From Jonesia denitrificans DSM 20603 (lineage in GTDB: Bacteria; Actinomycetota; Actinomycetes; Actinomycetales; Cellulomonadaceae): a stretch of 64,000 bases of DNA. The first letter of the stretch is position 1; each line of letters opens with the position of its first letter. Under the pieces are notes generated by a model. That model searched no databases. It saw only the letters and a list, made by a program, of their open reading frames with translations, and was not told where the DNA came from. The DNA lies in NCBI RefSeq assembly GCF_000024065.1, contig NC_013174.1, positions 62,001 through 126,000 on the forward strand. The letters run 5' to 3'. Both the position numbers and the translations under genes were made by a program. Below are positions 48,857 through 57,554 of this stretch, one piece after another.

Positions 48857-49903
48857 TTACGGCCGCGGCGGGGCAGTTGAACCTCGCACGATCAGTTCGG
48901 TGGGAATTGTTGTGCGGTGATCAGTGAGTGGTTGACCGCTCCGAATCTGCTGGAAGAGCACGTCCATGAGGGTGGTGCCTACCGCACTAAAATCTTGGCG
49001 CACAGTAGTGAGAGGCGGCCACAAGTAGGACGCTAGCGGGATGTCATCGAATCCAATAATGGACACATCCTCAGGGACGCGCAGCCCTCGTTCGTGGGCG
49101 GCTCGCATCAACCCGGCAGCCATTTCATCATTCCCGCACAAGACTGCTGTCACTGACGGATCAGCCAAGAGGCGCGTCCCCACCGCGTGACCGGATGCGG
49201 CAGACCAGTCGCCACGCACCACATCGGGAATCATGCGGTCATGTGCAGTTAACGTGTCACGCCACGCCTGAATACGGACCCCTGCCGGGGAAGAATCAAC
49301 TGGCCCAGCCAGGTGGTGGACGGTGGTGTGCCCCAAGCCAAGGAGGTGACGAACCGCGTGTGCGATGCCCGCCCACTGATCAGTGCTGACCGCAGGGTGG
49401 TGGCCAATGAACCGTGAGTCCGACACCACAATAGGGAGCCGTCTGGGTAGTTGCAGGGTGTCAGGAGTTGCTGTTTCTGCGCGAATAATGACAAGACCGT
49501 CAATGGATTGGTGGGTGAGCCGCTGCACTGCAACGCTCATGTCATCAGATGACGGGGACTCCACATCGATCAGGTTGACGGTGAACCCGTTCTTTCGGGC
49601 TGCTTCAACGAGCGCATCAATGGTGTGAAACTCACCTGTACGCGATAGGTGATGCGCGATCACGCCGATTGAGCCAAAGCGGCCGTATCGTAAAGCTCGG
49701 GCTGCGTGATTGGGAGAATAGCCCAACTGTTCCATGGCGGAAAGGACGCGTTCTCGTGTTTCTGGGCGAACACGTTCTGCCCCAGTTGAGACGCGTGACA
49801 CAGTCTGTGAAGATACCCCTGCAAGCCGCGCCACATCGCCAATGGAGGGGCCAAGCCGTTTCCGGCTGCCACGGGGTGAGTTTGGCTGGGCGACGCTGTC
49901 CAT
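48857..49903 (-). CDS. LacI-family repressor of the galactoside regulon
   Basis: 348 residues. HTH at about 19-45 (SIGDVARLAGVSSQTVSRVSTG), hinge SPNHAARALRYGR, then a periplasmic-binding-type sensor domain with CGNDEMAAGLMRAAHERGLRVPEDVSIIGFDD. Transcribed away from a sugar ABC importer and a GH35 enzyme. Three 16-bp palindromes in the shared 266-base region, matching ATGTT-ACGTA-ACAT, are its probable operators. The effector is likely a galactose-containing disaccharide, judged from the GH35 gene. Confidence 0.92.
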   Translation of the reverse strand: MDSVAQPNSPRGSRKRLGPSIGDVARLAGVSSQTVSRVSTGAERVRPETRERVLSAMEQLGYSPNHAARALRYGRFGSIGVIAHHLSRTGEFHTIDALVEAARKNGFTVNLIDVESPSSDDMSVAVQRLTHQSIDGLVIIRAETATPDTLQLPRRLPIVVSDSRFIGHHPAVSTDQWAGIAHAVRHLLGLGHTTVHHLAGPVDSSPAGVRIQAWRDTLTAHDRMIPDVVRGDWSAASGHAVGTRLLADPSVTAVLCGNDEMAAGLMRAAHERGLRVPEDVSIIGFDDIPLASYLWPPLTTVRQDFSAVGTTLMDVLFQQIRSGQPLTDHRTTIPTELIVRGSTAPPRP

Positions 49904-49918
49904 AGGGACAGGATAACC

Positions 49919-49934
49919 ATGTTCACGTACACAT
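49919..49934. promoter_or_regulatory. LacI-type operator 1
   Basis: ATGTTCACGTACACAT, a 16-bp near-palindrome, 16 bases upstream of the repressor gene's start; placed to allow autoregulation. Confidence 0.75.
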
Positions 49935-49990
49935 GGTGAAACGGCACGACGTATCCCCTGGTTTTCTCGCGAATGCTCTCACCGAAACCG

Positions 49991-50020
49991 TTGACGATGT
50001 TTGCGTAAACATGCTACCTT
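49991..50020 (+). promoter_or_regulatory. Promoter with LacI-type operator 2 in the spacer
   Basis: ATGTTTGCGTAAACAT (49997-50012) lies between a candidate -35 TTGACG (49991-49996) and -10 TACCTT (50015-50020, spacing 18). A repressor bound here would cover the polymerase site for the importer operon. Confidence 0.65.
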
Positions 50021-50028
50021 CGCTGAAG

Positions 50029-50044
50029 ATGTTGACGTAAACAT
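50029..50044. promoter_or_regulatory. LacI-type operator 3
   Basis: ATGTTGACGTAAACAT, differing at one base from operator 2 and centred 32 bases from it (about three helical turns), suited to cooperative binding. Confidence 0.75.
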
Positions 50045-50169
50045 CGCCCAGCTTGTCACACAGACGTGGCAAGACGCACTGTGCTGAACACTCAACGAAG
50101 AGAACCAGCAGGGACACCCTGCATAAGCCAGAGCCCGATGCGGGTGCTGGGTTAGGAAGGAGGCCACTC

Positions 50170-51486
50170 GTGGCCACACGCAACACACGATTCGCCGTTG
50201 GCGCTCTCGCAGGAACGCTCGCCCTCACACTCACAGCATGCGGAGGAAGTGACAGCGACAACGCCCCCACACAAGCCCCCACGAACGCATCCGGTGAACT
50301 CTCCGGAGAACTTACCGTATGGGCATGGGACCAAACCATCACCGACGTCGCCGAGGCCTTCACTGCTGAACACCCTGACGTCACCGTCGACGTCGTCAAC
50401 GTCGGAACCGGAAATGACCAGTACGTTGCCCTCCAAAACGCTGTCGCAGCAGAATCCGGCGGACCCGACCTGGCGCAAATCGAATACTACGCAGTCCCAC
50501 AATTCTCCATCGGACAAGCACTCGCCGACATCGGCCCCATGGGGGCAGATGAACTCGACGGAACATTCACCACAGGCCCATGGTCTGCCGTCGCACAAGG
50601 CGACAACGTGTGGGGGCTCCCCCTCGACTCCGGTCCTATGGCCATGTTCTACAACAAGGAAGTCTTCGACGCGAACAACGTCGACGTCCCCACCACATGG
50701 GACGAATTCCTTGACGCCGCACGAACGCTGAAAGAACAAGGCATCTACATTGTTAACGACACTGGAGATGCAGGCTTCACCACCTCCATGATCTGGCAGG
50801 CCGGTGGGCGCCCCTACCAAGTCAACGACACCACAGTGTCCGTGGACTTCGCCGATGAAGGGACAGCCAAATTCGCCGAACTGTGGCAAACCATGATCGA
50901 CGAAGAACTCGTCGCCCCCATAAGCTCGTGGAGCGACGAATGGTACCAAGCCCTCGGGGACGGGAGTGTCGCATCGCTCGTCATCGGCGCCTGGATGCCC
51001 GGCAACCTCGAAACCGGTGTCCCGGCAGGAGCAGGTAAATGGGCAGTCGCTGACATGCCACAATGGTCAGACTCAGAATTCACCACCTCAGAAAACGGTG
51101 GAAGCTCCATGGCCGTCATGAAAGGCAGTGACAACCAAGCGCTGGCCTACGAGTTCCTCGAATTCACCGCAGCAGGCGAGGGAATCGACATCCGAGTCGA
51201 CGGTGGCGCCTTCCCCGCAACAGTTGACACCCTCAACGAACCAGGATTCCTCGACCGAGAATTCGAGTACTTTGGCGGACAAAAAGTCAACGAAGTACTC
51301 GCCAAATCAGCAGAGGGAGTCGCCGAAGGCTGGCAGTACCTTCCCTTCCAGGTTTACGCCAACTCCGTATTTAACGACTTCAGCGCGAACGCCTACAACG
51401 GCAGCACCCCACTAGCGGACGCATTGACCCAATGGGGTGACGCATCGGCAACCTACGGTGGCCAACAAGGGTTCACCATCGAATAG
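50170..51486 (+). CDS. Sugar ABC transporter substrate-binding lipoprotein
   Basis: 438 residues from GTG 50170 (GGAAGGAGG seven bases upstream; the longer frame reads leader DNA). Lipobox LTLTAC, then a family-1 extracellular solute-binding domain (GELTVWAWDQTITDVAEAF, FYNKEVFDANNVDVPTTWDEF, GAWMPGNLETG, SSMAVMKGSDNQALAYEFLEF). Captures an oligosaccharide outside the cell for the two permeases downstream. No ATPase gene in the operon, so a shared MsiK-type ATPase encoded elsewhere must be used, which is usual in actinobacteria. Confidence 0.92.
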   Translation: MATRNTRFAVGALAGTLALTLTACGGSDSDNAPTQAPTNASGELSGELTVWAWDQTITDVAEAFTAEHPDVTVDVVNVGTGNDQYVALQNAVAAESGGPDLAQIEYYAVPQFSIGQALADIGPMGADELDGTFTTGPWSAVAQGDNVWGLPLDSGPMAMFYNKEVFDANNVDVPTTWDEFLDAARTLKEQGIYIVNDTGDAGFTTSMIWQAGGRPYQVNDTTVSVDFADEGTAKFAELWQTMIDEELVAPISSWSDEWYQALGDGSVASLVIGAWMPGNLETGVPAGAGKWAVADMPQWSDSEFTTSENGGSSMAVMKGSDNQALAYEFLEFTAAGEGIDIRVDGGAFPATVDTLNEPGFLDREFEYFGGQKVNEVLAKSAEGVAEGWQYLPFQVYANSVFNDFSANAYNGSTPLADALTQWGDASATYGGQQGFTIE

Positions 51487-51525
51487 TCGCTATGACCCGC
51501 GCACACCGGGGTGGGGTGCGCACAC

Positions 51526-51562
51526 GTGGTGCCCACAAGATGGGGGATCTTCTGGGCACCAC
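51526..51562 (+). terminator. Intercistronic hairpin after the binding-protein gene
   Basis: GTGGTGCCCACAAGAT / ATCTTCTGGGCACCAC with a five-base loop and no T-tail. Typical of stems that raise mRNA level of the binding protein over the permeases. Confidence 0.65.
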
Positions 51563-51643
51563 GTTCACCGTCACAACACCCCATGACACGAGGTGACGGG
51601 ACCTGTCCACACTGACCTTTCTGCGAATAAGGTGGTTCGCATT

Positions 51644-52576
51644 GTGACTCTCACCAACACAGCTGAGACACAGCCGCATACCGCGGTAGCCTCACCCACA
51701 ACCCGGCGCTCACGCCGGTCCTGGGTCGGGTGGGCGTTCATGGCGCCATTCATGACCGTGTTTGTCTTTGTGCTTCTTGCACCAATCCTGTACTCCGTGT
51801 ACCTCAGCGTGTACGACACGAAACTCATCGGTGGCACACAGTTTGTGGGCATCGACAACTACATTCGCGTGATGAATGACCCCCAATTCTGGGAAGGTGT
51901 CCAACGGATCCTCACCTTCTTCGCCATCCAGGTCCCCATCATGATTGTGCTGGCGCTCGGGGCGGCCCTCGCCATTGACTCTGCGCGACTGCGCGCCAGC
52001 GGTTTCTTCCGCATCATCATTTTCATGCCCTACGCAGTGCCCGCCGTGGTAGCGACCCTCATGTGGGGTTTCATCTTTGGAGACCGGTTTGGGTTGGTCG
52101 CCAACATCAACGACTTCTTCAACGCGGATATCCCCTCACCACTGACCAGCAGCCTGGTTCTTCTCGCTATCGCCAACATTCAAGTGTGGACATTCACCGG
52201 GTATAACATGCTCATCTTTTACTCAACGCTGCGCACCATTCCTGAAGAACTGTACGAGGCAGCCGACCTCGACGGAGCTAACCAGTGGTGGATTATCCGC
52301 AGCATCAAACTCCCAGCTCTGCGCGGCTCCATGGTGATCGCCCTCGTGTTCTCCGTCATTGGGAGTTTCCAACTCTTCAACGAACCAAACGTCCTCAAAG
52401 GACTCGCTCCGAACGCGATCTCCTCCTACTTCACCCCCAACATGTATGCCTACAACTTGTCCTTCAGCGGACAGCAATACAACTACTCGGCCACCGTCGC
52501 TTTGGTCATGGGGGTGCTCACCATGATTGTGGCGTACTCCGTCCAACACTTTGGTACGCGAAAGGATGAACGCTGA
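51644..52576 (+). CDS. Sugar ABC transporter permease (MalF type)
   Basis: 310 residues from the GTG at 51644 (AAGGTGG upstream). Six membrane helices starting WVGWAFMAPFMTVFVFVLLAPILY, and the EAA coupling loop EELYEAADLDGANQWWIIRSIKLPAL that contacts the ATPase. Stop overlaps the next start (TGATG). Confidence 0.92.
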   Translation: MTLTNTAETQPHTAVASPTTRRSRRSWVGWAFMAPFMTVFVFVLLAPILYSVYLSVYDTKLIGGTQFVGIDNYIRVMNDPQFWEGVQRILTFFAIQVPIMIVLALGAALAIDSARLRASGFFRIIIFMPYAVPAVVATLMWGFIFGDRFGLVANINDFFNADIPSPLTSSLVLLAIANIQVWTFTGYNMLIFYSTLRTIPEELYEAADLDGANQWWIIRSIKLPALRGSMVIALVFSVIGSFQLFNEPNVLKGLAPNAISSYFTPNMYAYNLSFSGQQYNYSATVALVMGVLTMIVAYSVQHFGTRKDER

Positions 52577-53478
52577 TGGGTGTCCTGAGTCGTTACCGAG
52601 CTGACTCACCTGTGATCGCGCGCGCAGGAGTGCCGCGTGTGAACAAGTCAGTCGCACTCTTTGGGGTCATGCTCTTCATTGCTGGGTACATTGTGTTGCC
52701 ACTGACATGGCTCGTCGTGAACTCAACAAAAACCCAAAAATCGTTGTTCTCCTCGTTTGGGCTGTGGTTCTCCGGTGAGTTCGCACTGATCGACAATATC
52801 CAAGCGGTGTTGTCCTACAACGATGGTGTGTTCGTGCGCTGGTTGGGAAACACCGCACTCTACGTAGTTGTCGGTGCTGGAGGAGCAACCCTCCTCGCCG
52901 CATTAGGCGGTTACGCCCTGGCTAAGTTCAACTTCCCTGGAAGGCGCGGCGTCTTCATCGTGGTGTTGGCGTCCCTCTCGATCCCCGGGACTGCCCTGGC
53001 GGTCCCCACGTTCTTGTTATTCAGCCAAATCGGTTTGACCAACACCCCGTGGGCTGTCATTTTGCCGTCGCTGATCAACCCGTTCGGGTTGTATCTCATT
53101 TGGATTTACGCCTCAGAATCAGTTCCCACCTCACTGCTTGAAGCAGCACGCCTGGATGGGGCACGCGAGTTCCGGATCTTCTTCACCATTGCGTTCCGCC
53201 TCCTCACCCCCGGCCTTATCACCGTGTTGTTGTTCTCCATTGTGGCGACCTGGAACAACTACTTCCTGCCCCTCATCATGCTCAGCGACCCACAGTGGTA
53301 CCCGCTCACGGTTGGGTTGAACCAGTGGAACGCACAGTCATCAACTGTCGGCGGGGAGCCTATTTACAACCTTGTGATCACCGGTTCGCTGCTCGCCATT
53401 GTCCCTATCATCGCCATCTTCTTGTACCTGCAACGCTACTGGCAGTCCGGTTTGGTCGCCGGGTCCGTGAAACAGTAG
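52576..53478 (+). CDS. Sugar ABC transporter permease (MalG type)
   Basis: 300 residues. Six helices beginning VALFGVMLFIAGYIVLPLTWLVV, with the EAA loop SLLEAARLDGAREFRIFFTIAFRLL and the C-terminal VIALFLYLQRYW-like end (IIAIFLYLQRYWQSGLVAGSVKQ in parts). Pairs with the MalF-type protein. 66 bases before the beta-galactosidase gene. Confidence 0.92.
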   Translation: MGVLSRYRADSPVIARAGVPRVNKSVALFGVMLFIAGYIVLPLTWLVVNSTKTQKSLFSSFGLWFSGEFALIDNIQAVLSYNDGVFVRWLGNTALYVVVGAGGATLLAALGGYALAKFNFPGRRGVFIVVLASLSIPGTALAVPTFLLFSQIGLTNTPWAVILPSLINPFGLYLIWIYASESVPTSLLEAARLDGAREFRIFFTIAFRLLTPGLITVLLFSIVATWNNYFLPLIMLSDPQWYPLTVGLNQWNAQSSTVGGEPIYNLVITGSLLAIVPIIAIFLYLQRYWQSGLVAGSVKQ

Positions 53479-53544
53479 TGCCCCAGGTCATGACGGCGCC
53501 TCCCATGTCTTGTTGTGTTGACTACCTCGTCAGGAGAGTTGTGC

Positions 53545-55299
53545 ATGTCAGTTTTTGCGATCGGTGAGCGTGACTTCACCCTCGACGGAGAACCATTCCA
53601 GATCATTTCTGGGGCGATCCACTATTTTCGGGTCCACCCTGACTCGTGGCGGGACCGGATCCGCAAAGCACGCCTCATGGGGCTCAACACGATTGAAACC
53701 TACGTTGCCTGGAACTTCCATGCACCCAGTCGGGACGAGTTCCATACAGATGGGGCGCGCGACCTTGGTCGCTTCTTGGACATCATCCAGGAGGAGGGCT
53801 TGCGGGCTATTGTTCGACCTGGCCCCTATATTTGCGCTGAATGGGATAACGGCGGCTTGCCCACGTGGCTCACCGCCACCCCAGATATCGTCGTGCGCAG
53901 TTCAGACCCGACCTACCTTACAGAGGTAGAACGGTATCTTGAGCACCTTGCCCCCATTGTGGAGCCCCGCCAGATCAACCATGGAGGCCCTATCATCCTC
54001 ATGCAGGTGGAAAACGAGTACGGCGCATACGGCAATGACCGCGCCTACCTGACACACCTGACGAACGTGTACCGGAACCTCGGCTTTGTGGTGCCACTGA
54101 CCACAGTGGACCAACCTATGGATGACATGCTTGCGCACGGGACGCTGCCAGACCTCCACACAACTGGCTCATTTGGTTCGCGCATCGACGAACGGTTGGC
54201 TACCCTACGAGAACACCAAACCACAGGGCCGCTCATGTGCTCGGAGTTTTGGATTGGCTGGTTTGACCACTGGGGCGCCCACCACCACACTACTGATGTT
54301 GCTGATGCGGCAAACGCGCTGGACCGCCTGCTAGGTGCAGGCGCATCGGTCAATATTTACATGTTCCATGGCGGCACAAACTTTGGGTTCACCAACGGGG
54401 CGAATGATAAAGGCGTCTATCAGCCGTTGGTGACCAGCTACGACTATGACGCCCCCCTTGCCGAAGATGGTTACCCGACCGAGAAGTACTGGGCTTTTCG
54501 CGAGGTCATCGCGCGGTATGCACCTGTTCCCGCTGAGGTGCCTGCGGAGCGTCCCTTGGTTGCGGAACGGTCCGTGCCGTTGACGCATCGGGTGGGCTGG
54601 TTGGACGTTCCGTTGGATGTGGATGAGGCAGTCACGTGTGACAGTCCGGCCACGTTTGATGGCCTCAACGTGTCGGGTCCGTTTGTGGTGTATGAGCGCG
54701 ACATCGCTGTTGAGGGTGACGCGGTCCTGCGGTTTAACCAGGTGCGGGACATCGCCTACGTGTTTGTGGACACAACCTTTGTGGGGGTAGCGTACCGCGA
54801 CCACCATGATGCTTTTATTCCCTTGCCTACCGATGCGCGTGGAACGTTACGTGTGTTGGTGGAGGATCAGGGACGGGTCAACTATGGGCCACGTTTGGGC
54901 GAATGGAAAGGGATGGGGACTGTTGAACTGCAAGGCCACATTCTCACAGGGTGGCGGGTGACTCCTTGTGACCCGTTATTGGCGGAGCGGGCCGCATGGC
55001 ACGAGATCAGCACACTGAGCGACGCGATCCCTGGGCCAGTGATGTTACGTGGTGACGTGCATGTGGATGTTCCGGAGAACCTTTATCTTGACACCTCGGG
55101 GTGGGGTAAGGGGGCTGTGTGGGTTAATGGCTTCAATGTGGGTCGGTATTGGTCGCGTGGCCCGCAACACACGTTGTTTGTTCCTGCTGAACTGTTGCGC
55201 CCCGGGGTGAACTCAATCATGGTCTTCGAACTTTTTGGGGTGGCGAGTGCTCATGTGGTGTGTGCTGCGGGCCCGGACTTGGGGCACACGGAGTTTTAG
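53545..55299 (+). CDS. GH35 beta-galactosidase
   Basis: 584 residues from ATG 53545 (GGAG eight bases upstream). Family signature GPYICAEWDNGGLPTWL; acid/base Glu158 in QVENEYGAYG; nucleophile Glu234 in MCSEFWIGWFDHWG; then MFHGGTNFGFTNGAN. The C-terminal jelly-roll domains end ELFGVASAHVV. No signal peptide, so it acts in the cytoplasm on an imported disaccharide, matching the ABC importer upstream. Last gene of the LacI-regulated operon. Probable substrate: beta-1,3- or beta-1,4-galactosides. Confidence 0.94.
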   Translation: MSVFAIGERDFTLDGEPFQIISGAIHYFRVHPDSWRDRIRKARLMGLNTIETYVAWNFHAPSRDEFHTDGARDLGRFLDIIQEEGLRAIVRPGPYICAEWDNGGLPTWLTATPDIVVRSSDPTYLTEVERYLEHLAPIVEPRQINHGGPIILMQVENEYGAYGNDRAYLTHLTNVYRNLGFVVPLTTVDQPMDDMLAHGTLPDLHTTGSFGSRIDERLATLREHQTTGPLMCSEFWIGWFDHWGAHHHTTDVADAANALDRLLGAGASVNIYMFHGGTNFGFTNGANDKGVYQPLVTSYDYDAPLAEDGYPTEKYWAFREVIARYAPVPAEVPAERPLVAERSVPLTHRVGWLDVPLDVDEAVTCDSPATFDGLNVSGPFVVYERDIAVEGDAVLRFNQVRDIAYVFVDTTFVGVAYRDHHDAFIPLPTDARGTLRVLVEDQGRVNYGPRLGEWKGMGTVELQGHILTGWRVTPCDPLLAERAAWHEISTLSDAIPGPVMLRGDVHVDVPENLYLDTSGWGKGAVWVNGFNVGRYWSRGPQHTLFVPAELLRPGVNSIMVFELFGVASAHVVCAAGPDLGHTEF

Positions 55300-56309
55300 C
55301 TGAGTTTCACAATCATTTTTCCGATGTTCCCGCCTTGCATCATGGTGAGGAAGGCGTCGACGGCGTTGTCGATTCCTTCGACGATTGTTTCGTCGTAGGT
55401 GACGTCACCGTTTTGTAGCCAGGCGCCCATTTTCTCCATGAATTCTGTGTTGCGGTGCATATAACCACCGAGGGTGAAGCCTTTGAGGGTGAGGCCGCGG
55501 GAAATGATGTTCATCATGTTGCGGGGGCCGGCAGGTTTCTCCGTGGTGTTGTAGCTGGAGATCGCGCCACAGAGGGCGATGCGACCGCCGTCTTTCATGG
55601 CGTCTAGGGCTGCTTCGAGGTGGTCTCCGCCCACGTTGTCGAAGAACACGTCGATTCCGGTGGGTGCTGCAGTGGCAAGTTGCTCGGCAATGGGGGCGTC
55701 TTTGTAATTCAAGGCAACGTCGTAACCGTATTTACTGGTGAGAAGGTTGATTTTTTCTGCTGACCCGGCAGATCCGATGACGGTCGATGCGCCGAGGAGT
55801 CGTGCGATCTGGCCGGCTGCGGTTCCGACAGCTCCGGCTGCGCCAGAGATGAACACGGTGTCACCATGGTGGACGGGGGCGATGTCGGTGAGTCCCACGT
55901 AGGCGGTCAGCCCGGTCATGCCGAGCATCCCGAGGTAAAGGGAGCTTGGAAGGTGTGGAAGTTTGGGGACGACCCGGAAGTGGGTGGCGTCGTCTTGGGC
56001 GATGTCACGCCACCCGTACTGGTGGATGACTGTTGCTCCCACGGGATGGTCGGATGAGTTGCTGTCAATGACGGTGCCGATGGCACCACCGGTGAGGGTG
56101 TCACCAATCTGGAAGGGCGGAATGTAGGACCGGCCTTCGTTGAGTCGTCCGCGCATGTAGGGGTCAACGGACATGTAGTCGTTACGGACGCGGATCTGAC
56201 CTGGACCGAGGTCTGGGTAGGTGACGGTGACGGTGGTGAAGTTGTCCTGGGATGGCCACCCGGTGGGGCGAGAAGCGAGCTGGATGTGGGTGCTGGTGGT
56301 CGTACTCAT
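55296..56309 (-). CDS. NADP-dependent oxidoreductase of the MDR family (CurA / leukotriene B4 dehydrogenase type)
   Basis: 337 residues. MDR fold without zinc ligands: MSVDPYMRGRLNEGRSYIPPFQIGD, LGMLGMTGLTAYVGLTDIA, VFISGAAGAVGTAAGQIARLLGA and VFFDNVGGDHLEAALDAM. The family reduces alpha,beta-unsaturated carbonyls with NADPH. Divergent from a TetR gene; a perfect dyad at 56370-56391 sits between them. Its end overlaps the GH35 stop by four bases (convergent). Confidence 0.9.
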   Translation of the reverse strand: MSTTTSTHIQLASRPTGWPSQDNFTTVTVTYPDLGPGQIRVRNDYMSVDPYMRGRLNEGRSYIPPFQIGDTLTGGAIGTVIDSNSSDHPVGATVIHQYGWRDIAQDDATHFRVVPKLPHLPSSLYLGMLGMTGLTAYVGLTDIAPVHHGDTVFISGAAGAVGTAAGQIARLLGASTVIGSAGSAEKINLLTSKYGYDVALNYKDAPIAEQLATAAPTGIDVFFDNVGGDHLEAALDAMKDGGRIALCGAISSYNTTEKPAGPRNMMNIISRGLTLKGFTLGGYMHRNTEFMEKMGAWLQNGDVTYDETIVEGIDNAVDAFLTMMQGGNIGKMIVKLS

Positions 56310-56369
56310 GAGTGTCCTTTGGGTTGGTTGTTGCGGTGGGGTGTTCTAGCGAAGGGGTGGCCAACCTAG

Positions 56370-56391
56370 TATTGAACCGACCGGTTCAATA
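56370..56391. promoter_or_regulatory. TetR operator between divergent genes
   Basis: TATTGAACCG / CGGTTCAATA, ten-base arms perfectly inverted around two bases. Sixty bases from the oxidoreductase start and 43 from the TetR start, as expected for a regulator controlling both. Confidence 0.85.
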
Positions 56392-56433
56392 TATTCTGGT
56401 CCCCTCACCCCTGCAACGTGATGGGAGATGTCC

Positions 56434-57012
56434 ATGGGGCGCCCTCAAACCTTCAACGCGAACAACGCTGCTCGAACTGCTCGCGATGTCTTCTGGACGC
56501 ATGGTTACGAAGGAGCATCCCTTCAGGAACTTGAACACGCCACGGGTTTGAACAAATCAAGCATCTACAACACTTTTGGCAGTAAAAAAGGACTGTTTGA
56601 TGCTGCAGTGCAGAACTACCTCGACGAGGTCGTCCGCCCCGCATTGGCCCCCCTGATAGCTCAACCCGCGACACCTGACGCGATCGTTGACTACCTCAAC
56701 AGACTGCGTCACGCCCTGACCGCGAATCCCGAGCGTGGACTTCGAGACGGGTGCCTCCTAGTGAACTCGGCTGGCGCACCCATTGCGCGCGACAAGGTGG
56801 TGAGCGGTGCAATTTCCTCCTACCGGGCAGAGCTTCACGACGCAGTTGCAGCAGGTATTCGCGCCCGCCATCCAGCCTGGGCGCATGACAAGGTGGCAAG
56901 AGCATCAGATATTGTCACTGCACTGATTGTGTCCGCCATGACCATGGTTCGGGTCGACGTGCCAGCAGCAGGGCGGGCTTGCGACGTTGCCCTTGAGGTT
57001 ATCGAGGCCTGA
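56434..57012 (+). CDS. TetR-family repressor
   Basis: 192 residues from ATG 56434 (GGGAG six bases upstream; ATG 56428 also possible). HTH with NNAARTARDVFWTHGYEGASLQELEHATGLNKSSIYNTFGSKKGLFDAAV, close to the YxaF/AcrR-like group that controls neighbouring reductases in response to reactive electrophiles. The C-terminal half carries a Cys in RDGCLLVNSAGAP, a position used for redox sensing in some homologues (inference). Confidence 0.9.
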   Translation: MGRPQTFNANNAARTARDVFWTHGYEGASLQELEHATGLNKSSIYNTFGSKKGLFDAAVQNYLDEVVRPALAPLIAQPATPDAIVDYLNRLRHALTANPERGLRDGCLLVNSAGAPIARDKVVSGAISSYRAELHDAVAAGIRARHPAWAHDKVARASDIVTALIVSAMTMVRVDVPAAGRACDVALEVIEA

Positions 57013-57135
57013 GTTCTCGTTTTCATTCGGGTAATCTGCGCCCCAGGCGGTGCATAAGAGCTGGTTGCGCCAGGGACGGTCAGGCTAGTGACGCAGAGCA
57101 TGGTAGCGCGTCCTCATTCCACATGAAATCATCCG

Positions 57136-57408
57136 ATGAATTGGGTGCCCCTGTTCCCCCACGAAATCCGTCGCCCCATGAACCGTTTCATTGAGGACCT
57201 TGATACGGCGTGGCTAGAACTACTGGAGACAACACGCACGCTCACGGAGGTTGTTCACGCTGAGGTTGATGCCGTCAATGCGATGGCCCGAGGGGACCTC
57301 ACTGTGCCGGTGGACGTCAGCTCGAAGGACAAAATCGGGCATATCGCGCAAGCACTGACCACCGCGCAGCGCGCCCTTCGTGACACGTTGGAGCAGGTGG
57401 CACGGTGA
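57136..57408 (+). pseudogene. HAMP-domain fragment of a chemoreceptor-like protein
   Basis: 90 codons. Residues about 38-90 (VVHAEVDAVNAMARGDLTVPVDVSSKDKIGHIAQALTTAQ in parts) match a HAMP domain and the first turn of the signalling helix of methyl-accepting proteins. There is no sensor, membrane segment or signalling hairpin, and no intact receptor around it. Most simply a remnant of a deleted receptor gene. No clear ribosome site at 57136; ATG 57178 is an alternative. Confidence 0.55.
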
Positions 57409-57493
57409 GCGGGGACAGTGGCGGAAGCCGCCACGGGTGTGGGTCTTCGCCGCCAAGGGGCGTCCTTGGGGTACTTTTCTCCCTCGTCATTTC

Positions 57494-57516
57494 ACTGACC
57501 GGTCGGCTAGTATGTG
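57494..57516. promoter_or_regulatory. Candidate operator of the ketosynthase/ABC operon
   Basis: ACTGACCGGTCGGCTAGTATGT contains the self-complementary GACCGGTC (57497-57504) and a GGTCGG half resembling the ARE box bound by ScbR/ArpA-type receptors. Lies about 40 bases before the ketosynthase ATG. A weaker relative (TCTGACCTGATACGG, minus strand near 62170-62190) precedes the ScbR-type gene. Confidence 0.35.
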
Positions 57517-57554
57517 AATGCGATTGTGCATCACTACTCAGGGGGAGCTGGCAC

